In this document: piece after piece, positions 50,515-59,999 of the stretch
How the letters are laid out: every line of letters begins with the position of its first letter
How positions within the stretch are numbered: position 1 is the first letter of the stretch
Assembly (NCBI RefSeq): GCF_003148565.1
Contig: NZ_QGGL01000001.1
Span: forward strand, 69,659 to 133,658
From: Tumebacillus permanentifrigoris
GTDB taxonomy: Bacteria > Bacillota > Bacilli > Tumebacillales > Tumebacillaceae
Direction: 5' to 3'
DNA length: 64,000 nucleotides
Position numbers and translations under genes: made by a program
Notes under the pieces: model-generated
Told to the model about the DNA's origin: nothing
What the model saw: the letters and a program-made list of their open reading frames with translations, nothing else
Database searches by the model: none

Positions 50515-51525
50515 CTATTTCGTTTTCGGTAGCAAGTCGACCGCATGGCCGATGTTCACGCCTTGGTAGTAGTGCAGGAGGATCTCCTGCGCCTTTTTCC
50601 CTTCCTTCGCCATCCCGTCCGCCCCGTACTGCGAGAGCCCGACGTCGTGCCCATACCCGCTGGTGTGGAACGTGATCGTGTTGGCTGTGACCTCCCACGT
50701 GAACATCGTGGAGCGCAGGCCGAGCAACTTGCGGAAGTCGGGCCCGCTGAATGTTTTGTCACCGACTTTGATTTTCTTGATATGATCGGCGGCGGTGCGC
50801 TCGATGGGCAGGATCAAGCGCCCAAGGCTTGTGGTCGGAACGGTGGTGATGCCCAATTTGTCGCGGAATTCGTTGAGCGACAGGCTCAGTTGCGCGCTGT
50901 ACTTCTCCGATTGGAGGTCCCACGGGCTGTCCACGGAGCGCAGGTAGGGAATCTGCTTGCCCCAATAGTCTTCTGAATTCTCCGTCTTGCCGCTCGATGT
51001 GGAGAAAAATAAAGCTTCGATCGGCTTGCCTTCATAGAGCAACACTTGGCCCTCGGTCGCGTTGACGGCGTTGTTGATCTTCGAGATGTTTTTCGGGTAG
51101 TTCAACATGCCCCAGTTCTGCTGCAACTTCTCGTCCGTGCTATACGCTTGGCCGTCGTTGTGGTCATCGCTGACGTCCGCACCCTCGGCGGTTTTGACCC
51201 CCAGCACCAAGCGGCGCACGATGTAGGTGCGGGCGGCGACCGCTTGGGCTTTCAAGGCTTCCTCTGCAAATGTCACCGGCATCTCCGCCGCGACGACGCC
51301 GCGCACGTACTTCTCCAGCGTGATCGGCACGACTTTGTTTTCCGATTTGAGGTAGAGTTTGATCTCGATGTCATCTCTGTTGTTCAACCCCACGAGGCTT
51401 TGGGAGGAAATCTGATGTTGCTCCGTCGAGGGCCAGAACGCGACCAACGCCGACGGCACGAGGATCGTTGCGGTGAGCAGCGCGAGGATGGCGAGCGGGA
51501 TGAGGAGCCAGGTCTTTTTGTTCAT
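50515..51525 (-). CDS. spoIID: Stage II sporulation protein D (SpoIID)
   Basis: SpoIID is a lytic transglycosylase that, with SpoIIM and SpoIIP, drives engulfment of the forespore by cutting denuded glycan. The 336-residue protein has an N-terminal membrane anchor (WLLIPLAILALLTATILVPS) and the SpoIID domain (about 60-330): VPITLEKYVRGVVAAEMP, with the catalytic Glu in AAEMP, then FAEEALKAQAVAARTYIV, FFSTSSGKTENSEDYWG and SGYGHDVGLSQYGADGMA. It is followed by spoIIQ and preceded by murA on the same strand, with a terminator between murA and spoIID. A mother-cell sigma-E promoter is expected by family, but I could not define it. Confidence 0.96.
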   Translation of the reverse strand: MNKKTWLLIPLAILALLTATILVPSALVAFWPSTEQHQISSQSLVGLNNRDDIEIKLYLKSENKVVPITLEKYVRGVVAAEMPVTFAEEALKAQAVAARTYIVRRLVLGVKTAEGADVSDDHNDGQAYSTDEKLQQNWGMLNYPKNISKINNAVNATEGQVLLYEGKPIEALFFSTSSGKTENSEDYWGKQIPYLRSVDSPWDLQSEKYSAQLSLSLNEFRDKLGITTVPTTSLGRLILPIERTAADHIKKIKVGDKTFSGPDFRKLLGLRSTMFTWEVTANTITFHTSGYGHDVGLSQYGADGMAKEGKKAQEILLHYYQGVNIGHAVDLLPKTK

Positions 51526-51590
51526 GTGCGGGGTGTTCCTCCATTCTCAGAGTGTCTATCAGAGTCTATGAGAATGAGCGAGGCGTTATG

Positions 51591-51633
51591 AAAAAAACGA
51601 CCCTAGTGCGCGGCGGCACTAGAGTCGTTTTAT
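51591..51633. terminator. Rho-independent terminator after murA
   Basis: AAAACGACcCTAGTGC and GCACTAGaGTCGTTTT pair, with AAAAAAA on one side and TTTTAT on the other. It lies at the end of murA and 65 bases before the spoIID start. Confidence 0.9.
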
Positions 51634-52916
51634 TTGAATTGCAGTTCTCGGACACCCTCTGTGCGGTGTACGTTCGCTCCCAGTTGGCGGAAGCGTTCCA
51701 CGATGTCGACATAGCCGCGCTCGATGTGATGGATCGCGTGTACGCGGGTCTCCCCCTCGGCCACGAGGCCCGCGAGGATCATCGCCGCTCCAGCCCGCAG
51801 GTCGGTCGCGGCGACGTCTGCACCCTGCAGACAGGCCACGCCGGTGATCACCGCCGTCTGTCCGTCGATGCGCACATTCGCGCCCATCCGCGCCAGCTCG
51901 TCGAGATGCTGGAAGCGGTTCTCAAACACCGTCTCCGTCACATACGAAGTCCCTGGCGTCACCGCGAGCAACGCCGTCAATTGGGCTTGCATGTCGGTCG
52001 GATAGCCGGGATGCACGCCGGTGGTCACGTCGAGCGGACGCAACCGGCCGGTGCGTGTTACGCGCAGGCCGGTTTTTTCCTCCACGATCGTCGCACCTGC
52101 CTCGCGAAGCTTCTCGATGACCGGCAACAGATGGATCGCCTGCGCCCCTTCGACCAGCACGTCGCCACCTGTGATCGCGCCCGCGACGAGGAATGTCCCC
52201 GACTCGATGCGATCTGGGATGATCGAGTGCTCGGCACCGTGCAACGAATCGACGCCATAGATGGAGATCGTCTCGCTGCCAGCGCCGCGCACATCGGCGC
52301 CCATCGCGTTCAGGAAGTCCGCGAGATCGACGATCTCCGGTTCCTTGGCGGCGTTGTCCAGCACCGTCACGCCCTCGGCGAGGACGGCGGCCATCATCAA
52401 GTTCTGTGTCGCACCGACGCTTGGGAAGCGCAAGGTGATCTCCGCGCCTTGCAAACGGCCCAGTGGAGCGCGTGCATCGATGTACGTCTCTCCTAGTTCG
52501 ATGTCGGCACCCATCGCTTCAAAGCCTTCGAGGTGCAAATCGATCGGACGCGAGCCGATCGAGCACCCGCCGGGCAACCCGACGCGAGCGGTGCCGAATC
52601 GTGACAACAAAGGACCCATAACGAGAAAAGAAGCCCGCAGTTTGGAGACCAAGGCTGCCGGTGCTTCTGTTGTATCTACATGTTGTGCATTGAGAAGCAA
52701 ATTGCCGTCGCCTGCTTCCTCCGTCTGGCATCCGAGCGCATGCAAGATCTCGCGCAGGTGATGGACGTCGGAGAGCGGTGGCACATCTCGGAGCAGAGAG
52801 GTGCCAGATTCGGGCAACAGCGTGGCTGCCAACAGTGGCAGCACTGAATTCTTGGCACCGTACGCACGCACGGTGCCTTCTAGGCGTTGTCCGCCCTGAA
52901 CGACGATAAGTGCCAA
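51630..52916 (-). CDS. murA: UDP-N-acetylglucosamine 1-carboxyvinyltransferase MurA
   Basis: MurA adds enolpyruvate to UDP-GlcNAc, the first step of peptidoglycan precursor synthesis, and is the fosfomycin target. The 428-residue protein has the AKNSVLPLLAATLLPES block (Lys/Asn substrate contacts), the loop LPGGCSIGSRPIDLHLEGFE with the active Cys, and the family end block ATDLRAGAAMILAGLVAEGE. The start is TTG with GGAGGG 7 bases before. It is of the MurAA type by order (ywzB-ywmB-murA-spoIID). A cysteine in the active loop means fosfomycin sensitivity by this enzyme is expected from family knowledge. Confidence 0.97.
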   Translation of the reverse strand: MALIVVQGGQRLEGTVRAYGAKNSVLPLLAATLLPESGTSLLRDVPPLSDVHHLREILHALGCQTEEAGDGNLLLNAQHVDTTEAPAALVSKLRASFLVMGPLLSRFGTARVGLPGGCSIGSRPIDLHLEGFEAMGADIELGETYIDARAPLGRLQGAEITLRFPSVGATQNLMMAAVLAEGVTVLDNAAKEPEIVDLADFLNAMGADVRGAGSETISIYGVDSLHGAEHSIIPDRIESGTFLVAGAITGGDVLVEGAQAIHLLPVIEKLREAGATIVEEKTGLRVTRTGRLRPLDVTTGVHPGYPTDMQAQLTALLAVTPGTSYVTETVFENRFQHLDELARMGANVRIDGQTAVITGVACLQGADVAATDLRAGAAMILAGLVAEGETRVHAIHHIERGYVDIVERFRQLGANVHRTEGVRELQFK

Positions 52917-52931
52917 TGGTGACCCTCCACC

Positions 52932-53693
52932 CTAATATTCGATCGTAACAATCGGGGAGCCGACCAACACGCGCGTCCTGTCCAGATGCGCGTCGTAGTG
53001 GACCGCGACTTGTAGGTTCATTCTGTTCCCATTGGTGACTATGTAATCCTTCGTTAGAGGAGAATAGCCGGACAAACTGGTGACAAGTTCGGAGCGCACA
53101 CCTTCGATCTCCTTGGCCTTGACGTCTTGGAAGACATCGCGGATCAAGGTGCTCGATGCACCGTCACTCATTTTATCAGCCAGCAAACCTTTGATACAAG
53201 TGCTAATTTGTGGGATCGCGTTCGCAGCGGAGACCGTTTCGCGCACCTCTTGGATCGCGGCTTGGAAACCGCCGAGGTCTTGCGCGTCGCGATCGACCGT
53301 CAGCACCAGCGCTGTCTGTGGCGAGCGGTCTTGGAACTTCATGCTCGTCAACACGATCTGCGCGGTGCCACCATCTGCGCGAGTGCCGCGCAGGGTGTAG
53401 GAGTTCTGATCCCCGCCACCGTCGAGCGTTTCCTTCGGGGCTTGGATGGCGAAGGTTTTGTTGAGCTTCTGTCCGAGCGCTTTCAGTTGTTCCTGCGAGC
53501 GAAACTCCTTGTCGATCACCGACCAGTTGTGGACGCTGTAGCCTTCCACATCGGCCTTGGTCGCTGCGAACGCCTGTGCCAGAAACTCGCCGGTGTCCGC
53601 TGTTCCCGCGACCGTCTGTTGCCGGGCTTGCACGATGCTGTAGGTCGCAAGCAACAAGCAGAGGATGATGCCGTAGATGCCGATTCTTTTCAT
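52932..53693 (-). CDS. ywmB: YwmB family protein
   Basis: The 253-residue exported protein has an N-terminal signal or anchor (IGIYGIILCLLLATYSIV) and the YwmB domain (about 40-250; called TATA-box-binding-like from its fold). Examples are VHNWSVIDKEFRSQEQLKAL and LTKDYIVTNGNRMNLQVAVH. No catalytic role is known; the gene is strongly linked to murAA and spoIID in Bacilli, which suggests a role in envelope synthesis around sporulation. GGGAGAG precedes the ATG. It is 15 bases upstream of murA, so co-transcription is likely. Confidence 0.9.
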   Translation of the reverse strand: MKRIGIYGIILCLLLATYSIVQARQQTVAGTADTGEFLAQAFAATKADVEGYSVHNWSVIDKEFRSQEQLKALGQKLNKTFAIQAPKETLDGGGDQNSYTLRGTRADGGTAQIVLTSMKFQDRSPQTALVLTVDRDAQDLGGFQAAIQEVRETVSAANAIPQISTCIKGLLADKMSDGASSTLIRDVFQDVKAKEIEGVRSELVTSLSGYSPLTKDYIVTNGNRMNLQVAVHYDAHLDRTRVLVGSPIVTIEY

Positions 53694-53776
53694 AAAGTAT
53701 CTCTCCCAACGCCCTGTGAATGATACTACCCATTCTGGTCGCGCTGTGGAGAGTTTATACTCTACTTGCTAGATTT

Positions 53777-54025
53777 CTAGAAAAGATGTTTGAGCAGTCC
53801 CGACATCGACACATAATCGCTGACGAACTTCATCAGTTGGTAGCCAAGTGCCACCGCCACCAACAAGCGCAACACCGCCGCCGGGCGGCTTTTGGGATTT
53901 TTGACAAACACATCCCAGCGCACCGCCTGCAAGGCATACCACGCGATCAACACGCCGAACAGCAACAAGACCAAGTTCACTCCTGCTGTCCAGCCTACTC
54001 CTGTCGCGACTTGATCCAAAGGCAT
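53777..54025 (-). CDS. ywzB: DUF1146 small membrane protein YwzB
   Basis: The 82-residue protein starts MPLDQVATGVGWTAGVNLVL with GGGAGG 8 bases before; two more upstream codons are possible. It has two membrane helices (about 12-32 and 50-70) with an intervening WYALQAVRWDVFVKNPKSRP, the DUF1146 signature. Function is not established. It usually lies next to the atp or nuo operon and ywmB; here it is between nuoN and ywmB, matching that pattern. Confidence 0.93.
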   Translation of the reverse strand: MPLDQVATGVGWTAGVNLVLLLFGVLIAWYALQAVRWDVFVKNPKSRPAAVLRLLVAVALGYQLMKFVSDYVSMSGLLKHLF

Positions 54026-54111
54026 GAGGGGCAACCTCCCGACTCACGAGTTCATACAGACTCGATTTTACCACAACCTGCGGGCGCGGGACATTAGACT
54101 TTTGTATTGGA

Positions 54112-54153
54112 CAAAAAAAGACCCGGACCGTGGGCGGTCCGAGTCTTTTTTCT
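54112..54153. terminator. Rho-independent terminator of the nuo operon
   Basis: AAAAAAAGACcCGGACCG and CGGTCCGaGTCTTTTTT form a long stem with T-tracts on both sides. It ends the nuo operon before ywzB. Confidence 0.95.
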
Positions 54154-54160
54154 ACAACGC

Positions 54161-55696
54161 TTACTGTCCGAACCAGTGCAGTCCGTTCAGGAATTTCATC
54201 AAGAGGTCCGGGAAGATCCCCAGTGCGAGCGTACCGATCAAGCCGATGGCGATCGTCACGGTGAGCGAAACCGGGACTTGAATCTTGTCATGCGATTGCA
54301 CGGCGCTGTCCTTGAGGAACATCGCTTTGAGCACACCGAAGTAGTAGTAGAAGGCGATCGCCGAAGTGGCGAACAACAGACCGCCCAGCCAGTACATCTC
54401 GGTGTTGATCGTGCCGAGGAAGATGTAGAACTTCCCGATGAAACCAGCCGTCAGCGGCATCCCGGCCATCGAGAGCACGAACACCGCCATCGAGACGGCG
54501 AGGAACGGTGCGCGCTTCCAGAGACCGCGGAACGCTTCGAGCGTTTCATTGCCCGCTTGACGGGTGACGACGGTGAGCACGGCGAACGCGCCCATCGTCA
54601 TGAACAGGTAGGCGACGAGGTAGAACGACGTCTGCCCCAGCGCCAACCAGATGTTGTCGATCGACTTGCCTTTGCCAAGCACCGCAAGCGGCAGCAACAG
54701 GTAACCCGCTTGGGCGACCGAAGAGTACGCGAGCAGACGCTTGATGTTTTTCTGCGACAGAGCCGCCACGTTCCCCACGACCATCGTCAGAGCGGCGAGG
54801 ATCACGAGGTAGATGTAGACATCGCCGAACACTCCAGAGAAGCCCCAGAGGAACGTGCGCAGGATCAGCGCGAAGCCTGCTGCTTTGGAGACGACAGCGA
54901 GGAACGCGGTGACCGGGTTCGGTGCCCCTTCGTAGGTATCAGGCGACCATTGATGGAACGGCACCAGCGAGACTTTGACCCCAAAACCGATCAGCATCAG
55001 CAGGAAGGCGAGCGTCAGGAGCGGTTTGAACTGCAACCACATCTGGATCACCGTCTGTGCCCCATACGCGAGGTTGGTCTGGCCGGTCACACCGTACAGG
55101 AACGACATCCCGTACAGCGCCATCGCCGACGCGATCGACCCGATCACGAGGTACTTCATCCCGCCCTCGGCCGACTTGGCGTGGTTGCGGCGCATCGCCA
55201 CCAGCACGTAAGACGAGATCGAGAGCAATTCCAAACCGACGAACAAGGTGATCAGGTCCAGCGAGGACGCCATGACCATCGCACCGGTTGTCGCGAAGAG
55301 CATCAGGTAGGTGTACTCCGCGACTTTTACTTCCGGGTTTTGCTTGAAGAAGTCGATCGACATCAGCAGGACGAGCGCAGTGCCCGCCGTGAACAAGAGC
55401 TTGAACACATTGCCGAAGTCATCGAGCACATACAGCATGTTGGAGAGGTTGAGCAGCTCGCCCGTGCCGCCCGCCGTTTGATCCGAGACGAGACCGAAGT
55501 TGCGGATCGTCATCACAAACGCCGCGATCAGGAACAGGATTCCGAGTTGCGGCGAGAGACGACGCGAACTCTCCTTGTTCATGAACAGATCGAGCACGAG
55601 GATCAAGAAGCCGCCAAGCACGAGCAGGATCTCCGGCGCCATCACGCGCCAGACATCGGAAAACGCAAGTTGTGTTACACCGTTGATTCCATTCAT
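54161..55696 (-). CDS. nuoN: NADH-quinone oxidoreductase subunit N
   Basis: NuoN is one of three antiporter-like membrane subunits that pump protons in respiratory complex I. The 511-residue protein has about 14 membrane helices with the conserved VGLELLSISSYVLVAMRRNH (Glu of the first half-channel), VPFHQWSPDTYEGAPNPVTA (Lys/His region) and LLAYSSVAQAGYLLLPLAVL. GGAGGATAG precedes the ATG. It is the last gene of the operon and starts 4 bases after nuoM. Confidence 0.96.
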   Translation of the reverse strand: MNGINGVTQLAFSDVWRVMAPEILLVLGGFLILVLDLFMNKESSRRLSPQLGILFLIAAFVMTIRNFGLVSDQTAGGTGELLNLSNMLYVLDDFGNVFKLLFTAGTALVLLMSIDFFKQNPEVKVAEYTYLMLFATTGAMVMASSLDLITLFVGLELLSISSYVLVAMRRNHAKSAEGGMKYLVIGSIASAMALYGMSFLYGVTGQTNLAYGAQTVIQMWLQFKPLLTLAFLLMLIGFGVKVSLVPFHQWSPDTYEGAPNPVTAFLAVVSKAAGFALILRTFLWGFSGVFGDVYIYLVILAALTMVVGNVAALSQKNIKRLLAYSSVAQAGYLLLPLAVLGKGKSIDNIWLALGQTSFYLVAYLFMTMGAFAVLTVVTRQAGNETLEAFRGLWKRAPFLAVSMAVFVLSMAGMPLTAGFIGKFYIFLGTINTEMYWLGGLLFATSAIAFYYYFGVLKAMFLKDSAVQSHDKIQVPVSLTVTIAIGLIGTLALGIFPDLLMKFLNGLHWFGQ

Positions 55697-55700
55697 GGGA

Positions 55701-57218
55701 CTATCCTCCTATCCTCGTGACGTATGAGGAGATCGTGTGGTTCACCAGGTCACCGAGGATCGACGGATAGACACCAATCAAGATGATCAGAGCAACGAGC
55801 ACGACCATCGGCACGTATTCGACCGCGCGTGCGTCAGGCAGGCCTTCCAATTGCGCCGTCGTCGGGCCGTAGGTGGTGCGCTGCATCGCCCACAGCAGGT
55901 AAACGGCCGCCAAGATGATGCCGAGCGTACCCACAGCAGACAACACCGGGAACGCTTTGAAGGCGCCCATAAACGCCAAGATCTCCGAGATGAATCCACT
56001 CATGCCCGGCAAGCCCAGCGAGCCGAGCGCGGCAACCAGCAGGAAGCCCGCCAAGATCGGCATCGGCTTGGACAGACCGCCCAGCGCGCCGATGATCGTC
56101 GTGCCGGTGCGTTCCTTGATCGCCCCGATCAGGAAGAACAGCAGACCGGAGAGCAGACCGGACGAGATCGTCATGAAGACCCCGCCTTGCAGACCCGCTT
56201 GGTTCATCGCCGCCACACCCAGCAACACAACCCCCATATGGGAGATCGCGGAGAAGGCGAGCAGGCGACGCCAATCGCGTTGCACCATCGCTACAAGTGC
56301 TGCGTAGACGATGTTGATGACCCCGATCACAGCGATCAGTGTGGCGAAGTACTGCACAGCATCCGGCAGAATGCCCACTCCGATGCGGAACAGCACATAC
56401 GCACCGATCTTCATCAGCACGCCCCCGACGACCATCGAGATCGAAGTCGGCGCTTGTTCATGCGTATCCGGCAACCAGGTATGGAACGGGAAGAACGCTT
56501 CCTCGATCAAAATCGCCAGGAACAGCACGAGGAAGATGCCTTGCTTGAAGCTCGACGTGATCACATCGGCCGGGGCCTTTGCGAACGCGTCGGTGATCGC
56601 GATCATGTCCATCGTCATCACGCCGGTGACCATCGCCGCTTTGTACGCCAGCGCGACGAACGCCACGAGGATGCCGACCGATGCGAGACCGCGGTAGATC
56701 AGGAACTTCGTTGCGACCTGACCCTTGCGATCGCCACCCCAGATGCCGATCAGGAAGTACATCGGCACGAGCGTCATCTCGAGGAACAGGAAGAACAGGA
56801 ACAGGTCGAGCGAGAGGAAGCAGCCGTACAGCCCGGTGACCAAGATCAGGTACCAGATGTAGAACTCCTTCGCACGGTGCATGTGTTTCGTCGCCAGCAC
56901 GCCGAGGAAGGTCACGACGGCCGTCAGGAGCAAGAACGGCATCGAGAGGCCATCCACGCCCAAGCTGTAGCCGATGACCAGCGACTTGTCTTGGAAGGCG
57001 TGTGCGATGTGAATCCAGTCATGCGATTCGGTGAATTGCATCCCCGTCTGCCCACTGTCAAAGTTGGCGTACAGGATGCCAGCAAACAACAACGGCAGGA
57101 GCGTCGCGATCATCGCGACGGCCTTCGGTTGGCTATCATTGGAGCGCGGTACAAACCCGAGAATCAGCGCGCCCAGCAACGGGAGGAAGACGATGAGCGT
57201 CAGCAAGTTCCCCATCAT
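55701..57218 (-). CDS. nuoM: NADH-quinone oxidoreductase subunit M
   Basis: NuoM is a proton-pumping antiporter-like subunit of complex I. The 505-residue protein has about 14 helices and the conserved FLFLEMTLVPMYFLIGIWGG (Glu), FPFHTWLPDTHEQAPTSISM (Lys/His loop) and LLAFSAISHMGVVLLGVAAM segments. Two ATG codons stand at the start; GGGGGGG lies 9 bases before. It begins one base after the nuoL stop codon. Confidence 0.96.
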   Translation of the reverse strand: MMGNLLTLIVFLPLLGALILGFVPRSNDSQPKAVAMIATLLPLLFAGILYANFDSGQTGMQFTESHDWIHIAHAFQDKSLVIGYSLGVDGLSMPFLLLTAVVTFLGVLATKHMHRAKEFYIWYLILVTGLYGCFLSLDLFLFFLFLEMTLVPMYFLIGIWGGDRKGQVATKFLIYRGLASVGILVAFVALAYKAAMVTGVMTMDMIAITDAFAKAPADVITSSFKQGIFLVLFLAILIEEAFFPFHTWLPDTHEQAPTSISMVVGGVLMKIGAYVLFRIGVGILPDAVQYFATLIAVIGVINIVYAALVAMVQRDWRRLLAFSAISHMGVVLLGVAAMNQAGLQGGVFMTISSGLLSGLLFFLIGAIKERTGTTIIGALGGLSKPMPILAGFLLVAALGSLGLPGMSGFISEILAFMGAFKAFPVLSAVGTLGIILAAVYLLWAMQRTTYGPTTAQLEGLPDARAVEYVPMVVLVALIILIGVYPSILGDLVNHTISSYVTRIGG

Positions 57219-57219
57219 G

Positions 57220-59124
57220 TTACTTTACCCCCCCTACTGCATACATCGCGGCACCGATCAGTAGCAAGGCCCCGATCAACGTGACCAACCCGTAGGTTTG
57301 CACTTGACCATTTTGGCTGTACTTCAGGCCGAGCGAGCCGATGTACGTACCTTCACCGAAGAGGTGAACGATGCCGTCAACGACCCATTTGTCAATAAAG
57401 TTGAGGATGTGACCGATCCAGACGACCGGCTTGACGATCGCAACATGGTACAGTTCATCCACGTAGAATTTGTTGAGCGAGAGTTGGTAGAACGGACGCA
57501 GCGGACCGTTCGCCAGCGCCTCTGGGTTGATCGACTTGCTCTTGTACATCAGGTACGAGAGGCCGATCCCCGCCAGCGCGACGACTGTCGCCAGTCCTGC
57601 CAGCCACCACTCGGTGTCATAGACTTTGCCGATCTCTTCCCCACCGCCGAAGATAAAGTGTTCGAAGGCGTGGTCGGTCAGCGGCGAGTTCAGCAGACCT
57701 GCTACGATCGCCATGATCGAGAGCAGGACGAGCGGAATCGTCATCACCGAACCCGACTCATGTGCATGCTCGTATACTTCCTTCTCCCCACGGAACTCGC
57801 CCGTGAAGGTCATGAAGAACACGCGGAAGATGTAGAACGCCGTGCAGAACGCCGCGATCAACCCGAGCACGAACAGCGTGGTGTTGCCAGACTTCAGCGC
57901 ACCGAGCAGAATCTCGTCCTTGGACCAGAAGCCGGCAAACGGCGGAATCCCTGACAGCGCGAGCGCCCCGATCAGGAACGTCCAACCGGTCAGCGGGAGT
58001 TTTTTCCACAGACCGCCCATGAAACGAATGTCTTGGTTGTGGTGGATCGCATGGATCACGGAACCCGCCGCCAAGAACAGCAACGCTTTGAAGAACGCGT
58101 GGGTCATCAGGTGGAACGTCGACGCAGCATACGCGGAGACGCCGAGTGCCATGACCATGTAGCCGAGCTGCGACACGGTCGAGTAGGCGACCACGCGCTT
58201 GATGTCATTTTGCGTGAGACCGATCAGAGCGGCAAAGATCGCGGTGATCCCACCGATGATGCCGATGACGGTCAGTGCATCCGGTGACGCTTCGAAGATC
58301 GGGAACGCGCGGGCTACGAGGTAGACACCGGCGGCGACCATCGTCGCGGCATGGATCAGTGCGGAGACCGGAGTCGGACCTTCCATCGCGTCTGGCAACC
58401 AGGTGTGCAGCGGGAACTGAGCGGACTTGCCCATCGCCCCGATGAACATCAGAATCGCCACGAGCGTGATGAAGTGATCCGGCGTAATCCAGTCAATCGC
58501 AAACTTTTTCGCTTCAAACGCTTCAAAAACGCCCGAGTACTCAAAGGTACCGGTCGCCACATAGATCAAGACGATCCCGATAAACAGGCCGACGTCCCCG
58601 ATCCGGGTGACGATGAAGGCCTTTTTCGCAGCCGCTGCCGCTTCTGGCTTGAAGTACCAGAAACCGACGAGCAGGAACGAGCACAGACCGACGAGCTCCC
58701 AGAAGATATACACTTGCAACAAGTTCGGGGAGATGACGAGACCGAGCATCGAGAAGATAAACAGGTTCAGGTATTGATAGAACACCGAGTAGCGTGCATC
58801 TCCGTGCAGGTAGCCCTTGGAAAACAGCAAGACCAGCGTCGAGATGAACGTGACGACGGTCAGCATCATCGCATTGAGCGGTGTGACTTCAAAGCCCATG
58901 CTCAGCGTGTTCTGACCCACGGTCAACCAGTGGAAGACATACGGAGCGCTCGCGCCATTGGCGTGCACATCCGACAGAATCAATAAAGATACGATAAAAC
59001 CAGCCAACGCGGCCAGCACACTGATCGCTGTAACGATGCCCTCTTGCGCTCGCCGACCCAGCACGAACAGGAGCAGGTACGCCACCAGCGGAAAGAGCGG
59101 TATAAGCCAGGCATTTTGTACCAT
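57220..59124 (-). CDS. nuoL: NADH-quinone oxidoreductase subunit L
   Basis: NuoL is the largest antiporter-like subunit, with a lateral helix that couples the pumping channels of complex I. The 634-residue protein has about 16 helices. Motifs are FWELVGLCSFLLVGFWYFKP, FPLHTWLPDAMEGPTPVSAL, RVVAYSTVSQLGYMVMALGV and AFFKALLFLAAGSVIHAIHH. A long C-terminal region matches the traverse helix and last membrane segment. The ribosome site AAAGGTG precedes the ATG. It is 33 bases after nuoK. Confidence 0.97.
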   Translation of the reverse strand: MVQNAWLIPLFPLVAYLLLFVLGRRAQEGIVTAISVLAALAGFIVSLLILSDVHANGASAPYVFHWLTVGQNTLSMGFEVTPLNAMMLTVVTFISTLVLLFSKGYLHGDARYSVFYQYLNLFIFSMLGLVISPNLLQVYIFWELVGLCSFLLVGFWYFKPEAAAAAKKAFIVTRIGDVGLFIGIVLIYVATGTFEYSGVFEAFEAKKFAIDWITPDHFITLVAILMFIGAMGKSAQFPLHTWLPDAMEGPTPVSALIHAATMVAAGVYLVARAFPIFEASPDALTVIGIIGGITAIFAALIGLTQNDIKRVVAYSTVSQLGYMVMALGVSAYAASTFHLMTHAFFKALLFLAAGSVIHAIHHNQDIRFMGGLWKKLPLTGWTFLIGALALSGIPPFAGFWSKDEILLGALKSGNTTLFVLGLIAAFCTAFYIFRVFFMTFTGEFRGEKEVYEHAHESGSVMTIPLVLLSIMAIVAGLLNSPLTDHAFEHFIFGGGEEIGKVYDTEWWLAGLATVVALAGIGLSYLMYKSKSINPEALANGPLRPFYQLSLNKFYVDELYHVAIVKPVVWIGHILNFIDKWVVDGIVHLFGEGTYIGSLGLKYSQNGQVQTYGLVTLIGALLLIGAAMYAVGGVK

Positions 59125-59157
59125 ATAATCACCTTTCTCCGAAGTTCTGCAGGATCA

Positions 59158-59466
59158 TTACCACTTCATGAGATCCTGATCCCGCACATCGCTGGTGTTG
59201 CGGTTGCGGTACAGCGAGATCAACACGGCGAGACCTACGGCGAGTTCTGCCGCGGCAATCGTCATCGTGAAGAGGGTGAAGATCTGACCGTTGATCGACG
59301 GCATCAGGCCGAAGCGCGCAAACGTCAGCAAGTTGATATTGACGGCGTTGAGCATCAACTCGATCGACACGAGGACGATGATGATGTTGCGCTTGGTCAG
59401 GGCGCCGAACAGACCGATGCAGAAGAGAATCGCGCCAAGGGTCAAAAACTGCTCTACACTCAGCAT
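59158..59466 (-). CDS. nuoK: NADH-quinone oxidoreductase subunit K
   Basis: NuoK is a three-helix subunit of the membrane arm (MrpC-like) that carries essential glutamates of the E-channel. The 102-residue product has FLTLGAILFCIGLFGALTKR, IIIVLVSIELMLNAVNINLL (Glu in SIELML) and FTMTIAAAELAVGLAVLISL (second Glu). It overlaps nuoJ by one base (TAATG). Confidence 0.96.
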   Translation of the reverse strand: MLSVEQFLTLGAILFCIGLFGALTKRNIIIVLVSIELMLNAVNINLLTFARFGLMPSINGQIFTLFTMTIAAAELAVGLAVLISLYRNRNTSDVRDQDLMKW

Positions 59467-59999
59467 TAGTTTTTCTCCTCCTTGTTGGCGAGAGTGATCG
59501 CGCCAACCAGTGCTACGATCAGCACGACAGACACGAGCTCGAACGGAATCACGTACTGGTTGAACAGCGCCTCACCGATCAGCTTGACGTTGTCCTGACC
59601 TTGGAACGGCGAATCCGGGGTCGCTTGCGGCCATTTGATGCCGGAGAATTTCACAACCCAGAGGATGACGAGGCCAAAGCCCGCCGCCCCGATCGCTGCC
59701 CAAACCGGATGCGCCGTGATCGGCTCCGGTTTTTCAATCTCATCGTGCTTGGTGAGCATGATCGCAAACAGCATCATGATCGTGATCGCACCTGCATAGA
59801 GCAGAACTTGGATGAACGCGAGAAATTCCGCCTCCAGCATCAAGTAGACCGCCGCACAGCCGATGAACACGCCCCCGATCGAGAGCGCCATGTAGATGAC
59901 TTTTTTCATCGAGAGCAGCATGACACCGCAGGCGATGACGAACAGTGCGATGACGAAGAACGCCACCGTCTGGCCGGTGATGGCAAGTCCGGAGAACAT
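59466..59999 (-). CDS. nuoJ: NADH-quinone oxidoreductase subunit J
   Basis: NuoJ is a five-helix membrane-arm subunit lining the E-channel near the quinone site. The 177-residue protein shows the AVYLMLEAEFLAFIQVLLYA, GAITIMMLFAIML blocks typical of the family (G-A-I-x-x-L/M). It overlaps nuoI and nuoK by one base on each side (TAATG), so translation is tightly coupled. Confidence 0.95.
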   Translation of the reverse strand: MFSGLAITGQTVAFFVIALFVIACGVMLLSMKKVIYMALSIGGVFIGCAAVYLMLEAEFLAFIQVLLYAGAITIMMLFAIMLTKHDEIEKPEPITAHPVWAAIGAAGFGLVILWVVKFSGIKWPQATPDSPFQGQDNVKLIGEALFNQYVIPFELVSVVLIVALVGAITLANKEEKN